A model generated the notes under the pieces. The model saw only the letters and a list, made by a program, of their open reading frames with translations. It was not told the DNA's origin and did not search any database. Below are positions 16,606-25,142 of a DNA stretch of 64,000 nucleotides, piece by piece. Each line of letters opens with the position of its first letter. Within the stretch, counting starts at the first letter, position 1. This stretch comes from Alphaproteobacteria bacterium (GTDB taxonomy: Bacteria > Pseudomonadota > Alphaproteobacteria > RF32 > CAG-239). A program made the translations under genes and the position numbers. The stretch is from contig CAAGHP010000020.1 of NCBI GenBank assembly GCA_900769705.1, positions 124,001 to 188,000 of the forward strand. The letters are read 5' to 3'.

Positions 16606-17565
16606 ATGACTTTCGGCGGATTCAACAGTCCGGTGTTTTTAGCGCCAATGGCCGGAGTTACGGACAGACCGTTCCGGCAGATTTTGACATCCTGCGGCCA
16701 AGGCAATATGTATGCAGAAATGGCGGCAATAAATGCTTTACAGCGCAAGAATCCTAAAAGCTGGCAAATTGCCGATGTGCGCTCCGAAAATTATCCGGTA
16801 GTGGTTCAGCTGGTGGGTAATGACGCTGGTTTGTTTGCCGAAGCGGCAAAATTAGTAGCTGATTTGGGCGCGCGTTCTTTGGATATTAACATGGGCTGTC
16901 CTGTTAAAAAAATTGTCAATAATGAGTCCGGTTCGGCATTGATGAAAGATATGCCTCGCGCCGCTGAAATTATTGAAGCCGTGGTAAAAGCTACTTCACT
17001 CACCGTTAGTGTAAAATTCCGCAAAGGCTGGGATAATGAGCATATAAACGCTGTTGAGTTTGCCAAGATGTGCGAAGAAAGCGGTGCTTCATATATTACT
17101 GTGCATGGGCGCACGCGGGCGCAGGGCTATAGCGGCGAAGCGGATTGGAATATCATTAAAGCCGTAAAAGAAAGCGTCAGAATACCGGTTATCGGCAACG
17201 GAGACATCGATTCGCCGCAAAAAGCTAAACAGCGAATGGCTGAAAGCGGAGTTGATGGAGTTATGATTGGCCGAGCCGTGCTGGGCAATCCGTGGTTGTT
17301 AAATCAAACGCATAAATATTTGCTGCATGGCATACTGCCTGCTGAGCCGTCAGTGCGACAAATCAAAGAAATTTTGCTGAAGCATTTGCGTATGCTTGTG
17401 GATTATTACGGCGAAAAAGCCGGAATTGCCGTATCGCGCAAGCATGTAGGCTGGTATGTGCGCAGTTTGTACGAGGCCAAAAAGTTTCGCGAGCAATATA
17501 CAAAGCTTACAGATTTTGGAACAGCTGAAAAGCTGATAAATGATTATTTTGCGGGGTTGGAATAA
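16606..17565 (+). CDS. dusB: tRNA-dihydrouridine synthase B (NifR3 type)
   Basis: This flavoenzyme reduces uridine to dihydrouridine in tRNA D-loops with NADPH. The 319-residue protein has the FMN-binding APMAGVTDRPFR, LDINMGCPVKKIVN with the catalytic cysteine, VKFRKGW, the substrate-site HGRTRAQGYSGEADW, VIGNGDI and GVMIGRAVLGNPWL, all typical of DusB. In many alphaproteobacteria this gene precedes ntrB/ntrC; here it overlaps trkA by one base (TAATG). Confidence 0.95.
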   Translation: MTFGGFNSPVFLAPMAGVTDRPFRQILTSCGQGNMYAEMAAINALQRKNPKSWQIADVRSENYPVVVQLVGNDAGLFAEAAKLVADLGARSLDINMGCPVKKIVNNESGSALMKDMPRAAEIIEAVVKATSLTVSVKFRKGWDNEHINAVEFAKMCEESGASYITVHGRTRAQGYSGEADWNIIKAVKESVRIPVIGNGDIDSPQKAKQRMAESGVDGVMIGRAVLGNPWLLNQTHKYLLHGILPAEPSVRQIKEILLKHLRMLVDYYGEKAGIAVSRKHVGWYVRSLYEAKKFREQYTKLTDFGTAEKLINDYFAGLE

Positions 17566-18932
17566 TGAAAATTGTTATCGGCGGCGCTTCAAGCGTCGGT
17601 AAAAGTTTAGTCGGATATTTAAGTTTGGGCAACAATGATATTGTTGTTGTGGATGAAGATGCCGCAAAACTGGATGATATTGCTAAAGAATATGATATCC
17701 AGCCGGTTACCGGGTCTATATCTAATCCGGATGTTCAAGAAGCCGTTGGTATGAAAAAAGCCGATATGCTGATTGCTGTGACTGAAAATGACGAGGTTAA
17801 TCTGGTGTCTTGTCAGGTGGCATATACTTTGTTCGGCGTGCCGCGTAAAATTGCCCGTGTGGATTCGCAATATTTTTTGAATCCGCTTTGGAATAAGCTT
17901 TATAATGAAAAAAGCCTGCCGGTAGATTTAGTAATCACTCCGGATATTGAAATAGCCAAGTTCTTGCTCGGATTGTTTAAATTACCGGGAAGTATGGCTG
18001 TTTATCCGTTTTTGAATGATGAATTAAATCTTTTTTGTTTCCGCCAAAAAGATACGGATATTCCGTTTATGAAATTTTCGCTGAATCATATCAACAGCAA
18101 ATTATCCGAACTTTCGGCAGCTGTGGTAATGATTTTGCGTGGAAATCACCGTATTTTAGCCGGAGCTGAGGACATATATCTGCAGCGTAACGATATTATT
18201 TATATTGCCTGTCCACCGGAACGCAACATTGATGTGATGCGGCTGTTCGGGGTAGATCATAATCCTTATGAAAAAACGGTAATTTTTGGAGCAAACGCCA
18301 TTTCTTATTATTTGGCCTCTCAGCTGGAAAGCGATGAAAACGTTATAAGCTGCAGTATTGTTGAAAATGACACGGCTAAAGCGCATCGTTTGGCCGAAAA
18401 ATTGAATAAAGCATCGGTTATTGCCGGAGAAATGATGAGCGACCGTATTTTAGAAGACGCAGGGTTTGCAGCGGCAGATGTCAGCGTGGCGGTTACCGAA
18501 AAAGATAAAGATAACCTTTTAATTTCGCTGTTGGCTTCCAAAAATAAAGATACTCAAGCTGTGTCGCTGGTAAATTCCCGCGAATATAATTTGCTGGCCA
18601 CAAATATCCGCAACAATACGATTATAGACCGTTCGGTTATTACGGTTTCCGGAATTTTGCAATATCTGCGCCGCGCCCGTATCAATGAAGCGTATGCACT
18701 TGGGCGTGAAATGGGAGAAATTTGGGAGATTCGCTTGGGAGAAGACAGCAGTAATGCCGGACAAACCATTTTGGAACTGAAATTGCCGGAAAACAGTGCT
18801 GTTTTAGCAGTGGCAAGCGATGATAAATTTATCTTTCATCCGGCGGAATATAAATTAAAGGAAAATGACAAATTGATTGTCTATGTGTCTCCTGCCGATA
18901 TTCGGGCGATTGAACGTATATTTTATCGATAA
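17565..18932 (+). CDS. trkA: Trk potassium uptake regulatory subunit TrkA
   Basis: TrkA is the cytoplasmic NAD(H)-binding gating ring of Trk potassium channels. The 455-residue protein has the double RCK layout. Half one is a Rossmann domain starting KIVIGGASSVGKSL with the acidic VVDEDAAKLDD, then a TrkA-C domain. Half two starts KTVIFGANAISYYLAS, with a second TrkA-C ending near the C-terminus. The first glycine motif is somewhat altered (GGASSVG instead of GxGxxG). The membrane partner TrkH is not in this window. It starts on the last base of the dusB stop. Confidence 0.92.
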   Translation: MKIVIGGASSVGKSLVGYLSLGNNDIVVVDEDAAKLDDIAKEYDIQPVTGSISNPDVQEAVGMKKADMLIAVTENDEVNLVSCQVAYTLFGVPRKIARVDSQYFLNPLWNKLYNEKSLPVDLVITPDIEIAKFLLGLFKLPGSMAVYPFLNDELNLFCFRQKDTDIPFMKFSLNHINSKLSELSAAVVMILRGNHRILAGAEDIYLQRNDIIYIACPPERNIDVMRLFGVDHNPYEKTVIFGANAISYYLASQLESDENVISCSIVENDTAKAHRLAEKLNKASVIAGEMMSDRILEDAGFAAADVSVAVTEKDKDNLLISLLASKNKDTQAVSLVNSREYNLLATNIRNNTIIDRSVITVSGILQYLRRARINEAYALGREMGEIWEIRLGEDSSNAGQTILELKLPENSAVLAVASDDKFIFHPAEYKLKENDKLIVYVSPADIRAIERIFYR

Positions 18933-18958
18933 ATGCTTAGAAATAAAGCTAAAAACTC

Positions 18959-18986
18959 TTGAAATTTAAAAAAAATGCGCTATTGT
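18959..18986 (+). promoter_or_regulatory. Candidate promoter for typA
   Basis: TTGAAA (18959-18964) and TATTGT (18981-18986) are 16 bp apart in the gap between trkA and typA, leaving a leader of about 70 nt. It is a reasonable sigma-70-like match, not proven. Confidence 0.5.
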
Positions 18987-19062
18987 TAGGCAACTTTAAG
19001 CACGTGGTATGTATTTTCCGCGCAGCTTTTTTGTGGAGATTTTATAAAAGGAAAATTTAATA

Positions 19063-20886
19063 ATGAGTATGAGAAACATTGCCATCATCGCCCACGTTGA
19101 CCACGGTAAAACTACTTTGGTAGACGGGCTGTTGCGCCAAAGCGGTACATTCCGCGATAATCAAAAAGTAGCTGACTGCGTTATGGATAGTAACGCTTTG
19201 GAGCGTGAAAGAGGTATTACCATTCTTTCTAAATGTACTTCTGTTGATTGGCATGGTACTCACATAAATATTGTAGATACTCCGGGACACGCAGATTTTG
19301 GCGGCGAAGTAGAACGTATTTTATCAATGGTTGATGGAGTTGTTTTGCTGGTTGATGCTTCCGAAGGCCCAATGCCGCAAACCAAGTTCGTTTTAGGCAA
19401 GGCTTTGAAAATTGGCTTAAAACCGATTGTGGTTATTAACAAAGCCGATAAGCCTGATGCCCGTCCGGACGAAGTTTTGAATGAAATCTTTGATTTGTTT
19501 GTTAGCTTGAATGCTAATGATGAACAGCTGGATTTTCCTATTTTGTACGCTTCTGGCCGCAATGGCTGGGCTGTACGCGATTTAGCAGATGAACACAAGG
19601 ATTTAACGCCGCTGTTTGAAACTATTTTGTCCTATGTCAGCGAACCGGTCTGCGAACCTGATAAACCTTTCAGAATGTTGGCGACAACTTTGGAATCAGA
19701 TAAATTTGTCGGACGTATTCTGACCGGTAAAATCCAGAGCGGCAGCGTAAAAGTAAACGATGCTGTAAAAGTCATCAACGAACATGGTGAAGTTGAACGC
19801 GCAAAAATTACAAAAATTATGGCCTATAAAGGCTTGGATAGAGTAGCTTTGGATTCGGCTCATGCCGGCGATATTGTGGCTGTAGCCGGTATTGTTAAAG
19901 GTACGGTTGCCGATACTATCTGCGCTCCGGAAGTAGATGTAAAAGATTATATTAAGGCTCAGCCGATTGATCCTCCGACATTGGCTATGACCTTTTCGGT
20001 AAATGATTCTCCGCTGGCTGGCAAAGAAGGCGACAAAGTTACTTCCCGTGTGATTTGGGCGCGTCTGGAAAAAGAAGCAGAAGGAAATATCGCTTTGAAA
20101 ATTTCCCGCACCGATAATTCTGATACTTTTGAAGTTGCCGGACGCGGCGAGTTGCAGCTCGGTGTTTTGATTGAAACTATGCGCCGTGAAGGCTTTGAAC
20201 TTTCTATTTCTCGTCCGCGCGTTATTATGAAACGTGATGAAAACGGTCAGCTTTTAGAGCCGGTTGAAGAAGTTGTTGTGGATGTAGATGAAGAATTTTC
20301 AGGCGCTGTAGTTGAAAAATTGAGCAAGCGCCGTGCTGAATTGGTGGAAATGATTCCATCGCAGGTTGGCAATAAAGTTCGTTTGATTTTCCATGCACCT
20401 TCACGTGGCTTAATCGGTTATCACTCTGAATTTTTGACAGATACCCGCGGTACCGGTGTTATGAACCGTATTTTCTACGCTTTTGAGCCATATAAAGGCG
20501 AGATTGAAGACCGCCGCAACGGTGTGATGATTTCCAGCGAAAACGGACAGGCTATTGCATATTCTTTATGGAAACTGCAAGACCGCGGCCCGATGTTTGT
20601 TGAACACAATAGTCCGGTTTATGTCGGCATGATTATCGGCGAGCATACAAAATACAATGATATTGAAGTAAACCCGACAAAATCTAAGCAGCTGACCAAT
20701 ATTCGCGCTGCCGGTAAAGATGAGGCGATTGACCTTATTCCGCCGCGTAAAATGAGTTTGGAACAGGCTTTGGCTTATATTCAATCTGATGAGCTTTTAG
20801 AGGTTACTCCTAAGTCTTTGCGCCTGCGTAAGCGTATTTTGGATCCGATTGCCCGCAAACGTGCCAAACCGGAAACTGTAGAATAA
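19063..20886 (+). CDS. typA: Ribosome-associated GTPase TypA/BipA
   Basis: TypA/BipA is a translational GTPase that binds the 70S ribosome and helps 50S assembly and stress adaptation. The 607-residue length is typical. G motifs are IIAHVDHGKTTLVD, RERGITILSK, DTPGHADFGGEVER and NKADKP, and the C-terminal region contains GPMFVEHNSPVYVGMIIGEH. ATG 19063 follows AAAAGGAAAA. The N-terminal region resembles lepA at the other end of the window, as expected for paralogous GTPases. It is monocistronic, with its own candidate promoter and a terminator. Confidence 0.97.
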   Translation: MSMRNIAIIAHVDHGKTTLVDGLLRQSGTFRDNQKVADCVMDSNALERERGITILSKCTSVDWHGTHINIVDTPGHADFGGEVERILSMVDGVVLLVDASEGPMPQTKFVLGKALKIGLKPIVVINKADKPDARPDEVLNEIFDLFVSLNANDEQLDFPILYASGRNGWAVRDLADEHKDLTPLFETILSYVSEPVCEPDKPFRMLATTLESDKFVGRILTGKIQSGSVKVNDAVKVINEHGEVERAKITKIMAYKGLDRVALDSAHAGDIVAVAGIVKGTVADTICAPEVDVKDYIKAQPIDPPTLAMTFSVNDSPLAGKEGDKVTSRVIWARLEKEAEGNIALKISRTDNSDTFEVAGRGELQLGVLIETMRREGFELSISRPRVIMKRDENGQLLEPVEEVVVDVDEEFSGAVVEKLSKRRAELVEMIPSQVGNKVRLIFHAPSRGLIGYHSEFLTDTRGTGVMNRIFYAFEPYKGEIEDRRNGVMISSENGQAIAYSLWKLQDRGPMFVEHNSPVYVGMIIGEHTKYNDIEVNPTKSKQLTNIRAAGKDEAIDLIPPRKMSLEQALAYIQSDELLEVTPKSLRLRKRILDPIARKRAKPETVE

Positions 20887-20889
20887 AAA

Positions 20890-20916
20890 TAAAGCGCCCT
20901 AGCGGCGCTTTTCTTT
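20890..20916 (+). terminator. Intrinsic terminator after typA
   Basis: AAGCGCC (20892-20898) pairs with GGCGCTT (20904-20910), followed by a T-rich run, starting 6 nt after the typA stop. Confidence 0.85.
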
Positions 20917-20967
20917 ATTGAATTTTAAGCATTTTTGCGCTACTCTGAAAGCATTGAGGAGAAAATT

Positions 20968-21534
20968 ATGTCCGAAGCTGAAGTTCATAAAAAATGTCCG
21001 GAATATTGTCCGTTTTTGAAAGCAAACAACACTTTTTGCGAACTGTTTAAGCGCGCGCTGCAGCAAGTTTCTAAGCTTCCGCAGAAATGCGAAGACTGTC
21101 TTAATCCGGAGCAGCGCATGGCATCTTATCAATCGCTTGGGCTGACCTTGAACAACCGCATAGAAATGTGGCAGAAAGCTGTGGTTAAACATAATGAGAT
21201 AGAGCTGGGAAAACACCGTGAAGAAGAGGCTTTGCGCCAAAAATTTGCCGCATTTTTAGCTGATAAATACGGTGATAGGCCTCCGCTTGACGGAAATACC
21301 TATTTGAATAATTTGGTAATCAATCTTTTTATGGTTTTGGACAATACCGAGCGCCACATGATGATGTCCGTATTAAAAAGCAAAGGGGGTCTTTCTTTAT
21401 TGCAAGCTATTGATAAAACTCCAAAAGATGATTCCTTGCTGCGTAATATCCGCCGAGAGCTGGATTCACATTATCAGGAATATCAAAAATCTTTGCAAAA
21501 TTCTATGGTTGGACGTGAAAATGTGCGTTCTTAA
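20968..21534 (+). CDS. Small cytoplasmic protein with an N-terminal cysteine cluster, unknown function
   Basis: From ATG 20968 (GAGGAG upstream) the protein is 188 residues without a signal peptide. The first 45 residues hold five cysteines (CPEYCP at 10-14, FCELF at 24, CEDC at 41-44), a spacing that could bind zinc or a metal cluster. The rest is predicted helical and charged, with HMMMSVLKSKGGLSLLQAI. I recognise no family. It lies between typA and the HExxH protein, with its own ribosome site. Confidence 0.6.
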   Translation: MSEAEVHKKCPEYCPFLKANNTFCELFKRALQQVSKLPQKCEDCLNPEQRMASYQSLGLTLNNRIEMWQKAVVKHNEIELGKHREEEALRQKFAAFLADKYGDRPPLDGNTYLNNLVINLFMVLDNTERHMMMSVLKSKGGLSLLQAIDKTPKDDSLLRNIRRELDSHYQEYQKSLQNSMVGRENVRS

Positions 21535-21595
21535 TTCTGTTGATTTTTTGTCAAGAACATGCTATTATTTGCAAAAATGTATTTAAGGATTTGCA

Positions 21596-23536
21596 ATGTC
21601 AAAAGAAACCATGTTGCTGGCAACGGCAGACAATCATGTTATAGCTGTTGAGCTGGAATATTACAATAACGCAGAAAAAAGCCGCAAAATGCGCTTATAT
21701 GAGCATTATTGCGAAAATTTGAATTATCATGATTTTTATCGGATGTTCAATAATTTTGCACGTTCCAACAGTTACGGTAGTGCCTTGGAAAAAGAGTTTT
21801 TTTTGCAGGTTGATTCTCAAAATACTGACTTTTTAAATCGTGAAATTACCGGTTATGATTTTGTTAAATCTCCGCAATTATATGAAAATAACGTTATTGC
21901 AAATAATTATCCGTCAAATATAGCTGCAAAAGCCAATACGGTGCATTTTGATAATCACGTTGATGATGACGATATTCCGCAGCTGATTAAAAATCTGGGC
22001 TATAAAATCGAGCCGGAAGACAATGTGTATGATGTGCGTTATAATGCGGCTATACAGCAATATGAAGCAGTCGGCTTAAAGCGTCGCCGCGCTTCGGTAA
22101 ATGTGAGTAAAAAGCGCGTAAAATTGATACGTAATCATTTTACTTTTCAGCCGGCTGAATATGCTTTGCTGCAAAGATTGCTGTCAGATTGGAACAACCA
22201 GCGCCATACAAATCCGAATTTAACTATCGGAAAATTCTGCAAGACCATCAGTGATGCTAAAGAAAGAAGCTTGTTTACGGTATATGCCATGGAACAGACA
22301 AATGTAAATCATCGGATTTTGTTGCTTCGCCATGAGCTCACACATGTGAAAAACAGTGCGCTGCAAGCCGGATTTGGTTTGAAAAAAGGGGCTAAACGCC
22401 TGTCTGTGGAGGATTATTACCGACTGCAGGTAGAAGATGAACGCAGTTCGTATTTATCTCAGGTTGTCAATGCTGCCAATATATATTTAAAAAATGGTAA
22501 TCCGCAAGATTTTACCATGTTTGACGGCGAGTCCGGCTCTTTGGTGGCGGCTTTAAAAAAAATGCCTGAAAGCAGCCGTTTTTCGTACGTTTCAAATCCG
22601 GAAAATTTAATTGATACGGCTTTTAAGTCATTCGCTAAAAATCACCGTAACGAATATGACAGCCTCCAGTTTGTCAACAATATGAAATTAGAGATGCAAA
22701 GAATTCCTATGAGTGCGGAGTATGATACAAATCGGGAAGAATTTTTTAAGCGGCGTTCTCTGTATTATCGCTATGAGCTGTATAATCCGCAGTCAGGAAA
22801 TTATGAATATAAAAATTTTACGCCGTTTATCAATAGTTCGCGTGAAGTATATTTAAGTCAGGATAATATAACGAATATCATAGAGCCTTGCCGGCAAATC
22901 ATTACGCGTCGTTTGGCTGAATTTAATCGCGATAAAAGCAGAGGAGAAATAAACCCGATGCTGGTAGAAGAGGCAAAAGCGCTGATGCGTGATAATTTGC
23001 ATAAATCTCGGTTGATAAATAACATAAACGGCATAGAAGTTTCTGATTTGGCAGATGACAATCGGCAGCCTGTTTCTCAGCCGGCGCAACAGCCGCGGAA
23101 GCCGGCTGTGTGGAGCAGAGGACTTGAAGCATATTGGAGTAAATTTGAGGGATACAAAGAGATTGCTAATACGGAAAGAGAATATTCTTTTAGTATAAAG
23201 GAAGGTACAATAAAATATACTGAACAGAGTAAGGTTCAGGTCAGTAAGGATGCGCAATATGATGCATATGTAAAATTGTTGCAAGAGCCAAGTAATAAGT
23301 CTAAGCCGATTATATTTAAGGATACTTTAACGGAAGAGCAAGCCTTGAAATTATATGTAGCTTGTGTTAATAGCAATCGCATAATGAAAGGCGCTGTGCC
23401 GAGGGATTTGAAAAAGCTTTCAAGCTTGCGTGATATTCCGGCTGCTGATTTGCAAAGATGTGTGCAGGCAATCGGGCAGAATGAAAATAAAAAAGCGCCT
23501 GTGCAGAAGAGAATAATGTCGCAAAGAGAAAGATGA
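21596..23536 (+). CDS. Large protein with HExxH motif, putative metalloprotease
   Basis: The 646-residue protein has no signal peptide. The key motif is LLRHELTHVKNSAL, with HELTH at residues 246-250, a zincin-like zinc-binding site. A long region rich in R, N and Y surrounds it and I see no other named domain. After about residue 480 there is a Q/P-rich linker (PVSQPAQQPRKPAV). A compact C-terminal part follows (SKPIIFKDTLTEEQALKLYV). Tyr- and Asn-rich composition without a signal peptide would suit a secreted effector or a cytoplasmic peptidase. Activity rests on one motif. Confidence 0.55.
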   Translation: MSKETMLLATADNHVIAVELEYYNNAEKSRKMRLYEHYCENLNYHDFYRMFNNFARSNSYGSALEKEFFLQVDSQNTDFLNREITGYDFVKSPQLYENNVIANNYPSNIAAKANTVHFDNHVDDDDIPQLIKNLGYKIEPEDNVYDVRYNAAIQQYEAVGLKRRRASVNVSKKRVKLIRNHFTFQPAEYALLQRLLSDWNNQRHTNPNLTIGKFCKTISDAKERSLFTVYAMEQTNVNHRILLLRHELTHVKNSALQAGFGLKKGAKRLSVEDYYRLQVEDERSSYLSQVVNAANIYLKNGNPQDFTMFDGESGSLVAALKKMPESSRFSYVSNPENLIDTAFKSFAKNHRNEYDSLQFVNNMKLEMQRIPMSAEYDTNREEFFKRRSLYYRYELYNPQSGNYEYKNFTPFINSSREVYLSQDNITNIIEPCRQIITRRLAEFNRDKSRGEINPMLVEEAKALMRDNLHKSRLINNINGIEVSDLADDNRQPVSQPAQQPRKPAVWSRGLEAYWSKFEGYKEIANTEREYSFSIKEGTIKYTEQSKVQVSKDAQYDAYVKLLQEPSNKSKPIIFKDTLTEEQALKLYVACVNSNRIMKGAVPRDLKKLSSLRDIPAADLQRCVQAIGQNENKKAPVQKRIMSQRER

Positions 23537-23677
23537 GGCTTAAAATTCGGAGTTTGTTAAAAGCGACTGTGGTGCTGTATCTTGTTAAAAATGACAAATG
23601 TATCATCAAGAGGTATAATTGCTCTGTATGTTTAAAAAAAATGGCTTAATGACGATTTGTAAAAATAAGAGGTAAAA

Positions 23678-25021
23678 ATGGATAATAAGACAATTTATGC
23701 TTTATCTACAGTGTTCGGAAAATCCGGAGTAGGGATAATTCGTATATCCGGTAACAAAGCTTTTGAGGTAATTTCCCAAATGACGGATTTAGATGTCGCA
23801 AAAATTGCCGGCCGCAAAATGTATTTAACTAAATTTTATAATCCTGTTTCACGTGAAACATTAGATAATTCTTTGCTGGTGGCTTTTAAATCTCCTGCCT
23901 CATTTACAGGAGAAAATACTGTAGAAATAAATTGTCATGGCTCAAAAGCGGTTATCCGTAGTTTTTTAGAGGCATTGTCTTTGCTACCGGATTTTCGTTT
24001 GGCCGAACCGGGGGAATTTTCTCGCCGCTCGTTTTATAACGGTAAGATGGATTTGACAGAAGCTGACGGTTTAGCAGATTTAATAGATGCTGAAACCGCT
24101 TTGCAGCAAAAAGTCGCCTTGCAACAAATGGGGGGAACCTTGTTTGATTTATATAATGATTGGCGCACCAGATTGGTTAATGTTTTGTCTTATATAGAAG
24201 CATATATAGATTTTCCTGATGAGGATATTCCGCAGGATACGGTGCAGAAAATCGAAAACGGTGTATTTAAAATTTCAGAAGAAATTAAAAATCACTTACA
24301 ACAGAATAATGTGGAAGAACGTTTGCGCGATGGTTTTAGAGTTGTAATTGCCGGACCTGCAAACGCCGGAAAATCTAGTTTGATAAATGCTGTTGTCAAA
24401 AGAAATGTGGCTATTGTTTCTGATATTGCCGGAACAACCCGTGATGCTATTGAAGCTTATGTTGATTTAAATGGATTTCCGGTAATTTTTACCGATACAG
24501 CCGGACTGCGTGAATCTGCTGATAAAATTGAACAAATCGGTATTAAGCTGGCAAAGGATAAAATTGCGGAGGCTGATTTTTGCTTGTTTATGTTTGATGC
24601 TGAAAAAGATACGCCGGAAATTTTTGCCGAATATATAAATTCTATAAATGTGCCTTATGTTTTGGTTGCTAATAAAATGGATAAAATATCCGCGGATCAG
24701 CAAATAAAATTGCAAAAGAAAGGGTGTATTTTAATCTCGGCTAAAGAAAATCAAAATGTAAACGTTATTACTGATAAAATTTATGAAACATTTCAGAATA
24801 TGTATGTGAAAAGCTCTGCTCAGCTGATTACCAGACAGCGCTATAAAGAATCTTTGTCGGAATGCTTGGAGAATTTAAGTCGTTTTAATCTGCAAAAAGA
24901 AATTGAATTGTCGGCTGAGGATATTCGTTTGGCTTGCCGAGCTATCGGTAAAATTACCGGTCAGGTGGAAGTTGATGAGATTTTAGATAAAATATTCAGC
25001 AGTTTTTGTATTGGAAAATAA
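23678..25021 (+). CDS. mnmE: tRNA modification GTPase MnmE
   Basis: MnmE works with MnmG to add carboxymethylaminomethyl groups to U34 of certain tRNAs, using GTP, formyl-tetrahydrofolate and glycine. The 447-residue protein has the N-terminal folate-binding fold (STVFGKSGVGIIRISG), the G domain with GPANAGKSSLINA, DIAGTTRD, DTAGLRE and NKMDK, and the C-terminal CIGK whose cysteine is needed for activity. A perfect parS site lies in its 5' third. MnmG follows after a 121-bp gap containing two GTATTTAAA motifs. Confidence 0.97.
   Translation: MDNKTIYALSTVFGKSGVGIIRISGNKAFEVISQMTDLDVAKIAGRKMYLTKFYNPVSRETLDNSLLVAFKSPASFTGENTVEINCHGSKAVIRSFLEALSLLPDFRLAEPGEFSRRSFYNGKMDLTEADGLADLIDAETALQQKVALQQMGGTLFDLYNDWRTRLVNVLSYIEAYIDFPDEDIPQDTVQKIENGVFKISEEIKNHLQQNNVEERLRDGFRVVIAGPANAGKSSLINAVVKRNVAIVSDIAGTTRDAIEAYVDLNGFPVIFTDTAGLRESADKIEQIGIKLAKDKIAEADFCLFMFDAEKDTPEIFAEYINSINVPYVLVANKMDKISADQQIKLQKKGCILISAKENQNVNVITDKIYETFQNMYVKSSAQLITRQRYKESLSECLENLSRFNLQKEIELSAEDIRLACRAIGKITGQVEVDEILDKIFSSFCIGK
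23845..23860. promoter_or_regulatory. parS centromere site 1 (inside mnmE)
   Basis: TGTTTCACGTGAAACA, a perfect 16-bp palindrome identical to the widely conserved ParB-binding parS consensus. It lies inside mnmE, where it encodes VSRET, about 5.5 kb from parB. Confidence 0.93.
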
Positions 25022-25142
25022 TAAAACATTGTATTTAAATTTTGTTTATAAAAAAATACGCTGTATTTAAATCTGTGCGGCGTATTTTAATTTGCATTTA
25101 TTTTAGTTTTGTGCTTTAGTGTAAAAAAAATTAGAGGCTGAA

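Noticed and set aside
25022..25142. mnmE-mnmG gap as the replication origin
   Set aside because: It is only 121 bp, with no recognisable DnaA boxes (TTATCCACA type); two GTATTTAAA copies alone do not show an origin.
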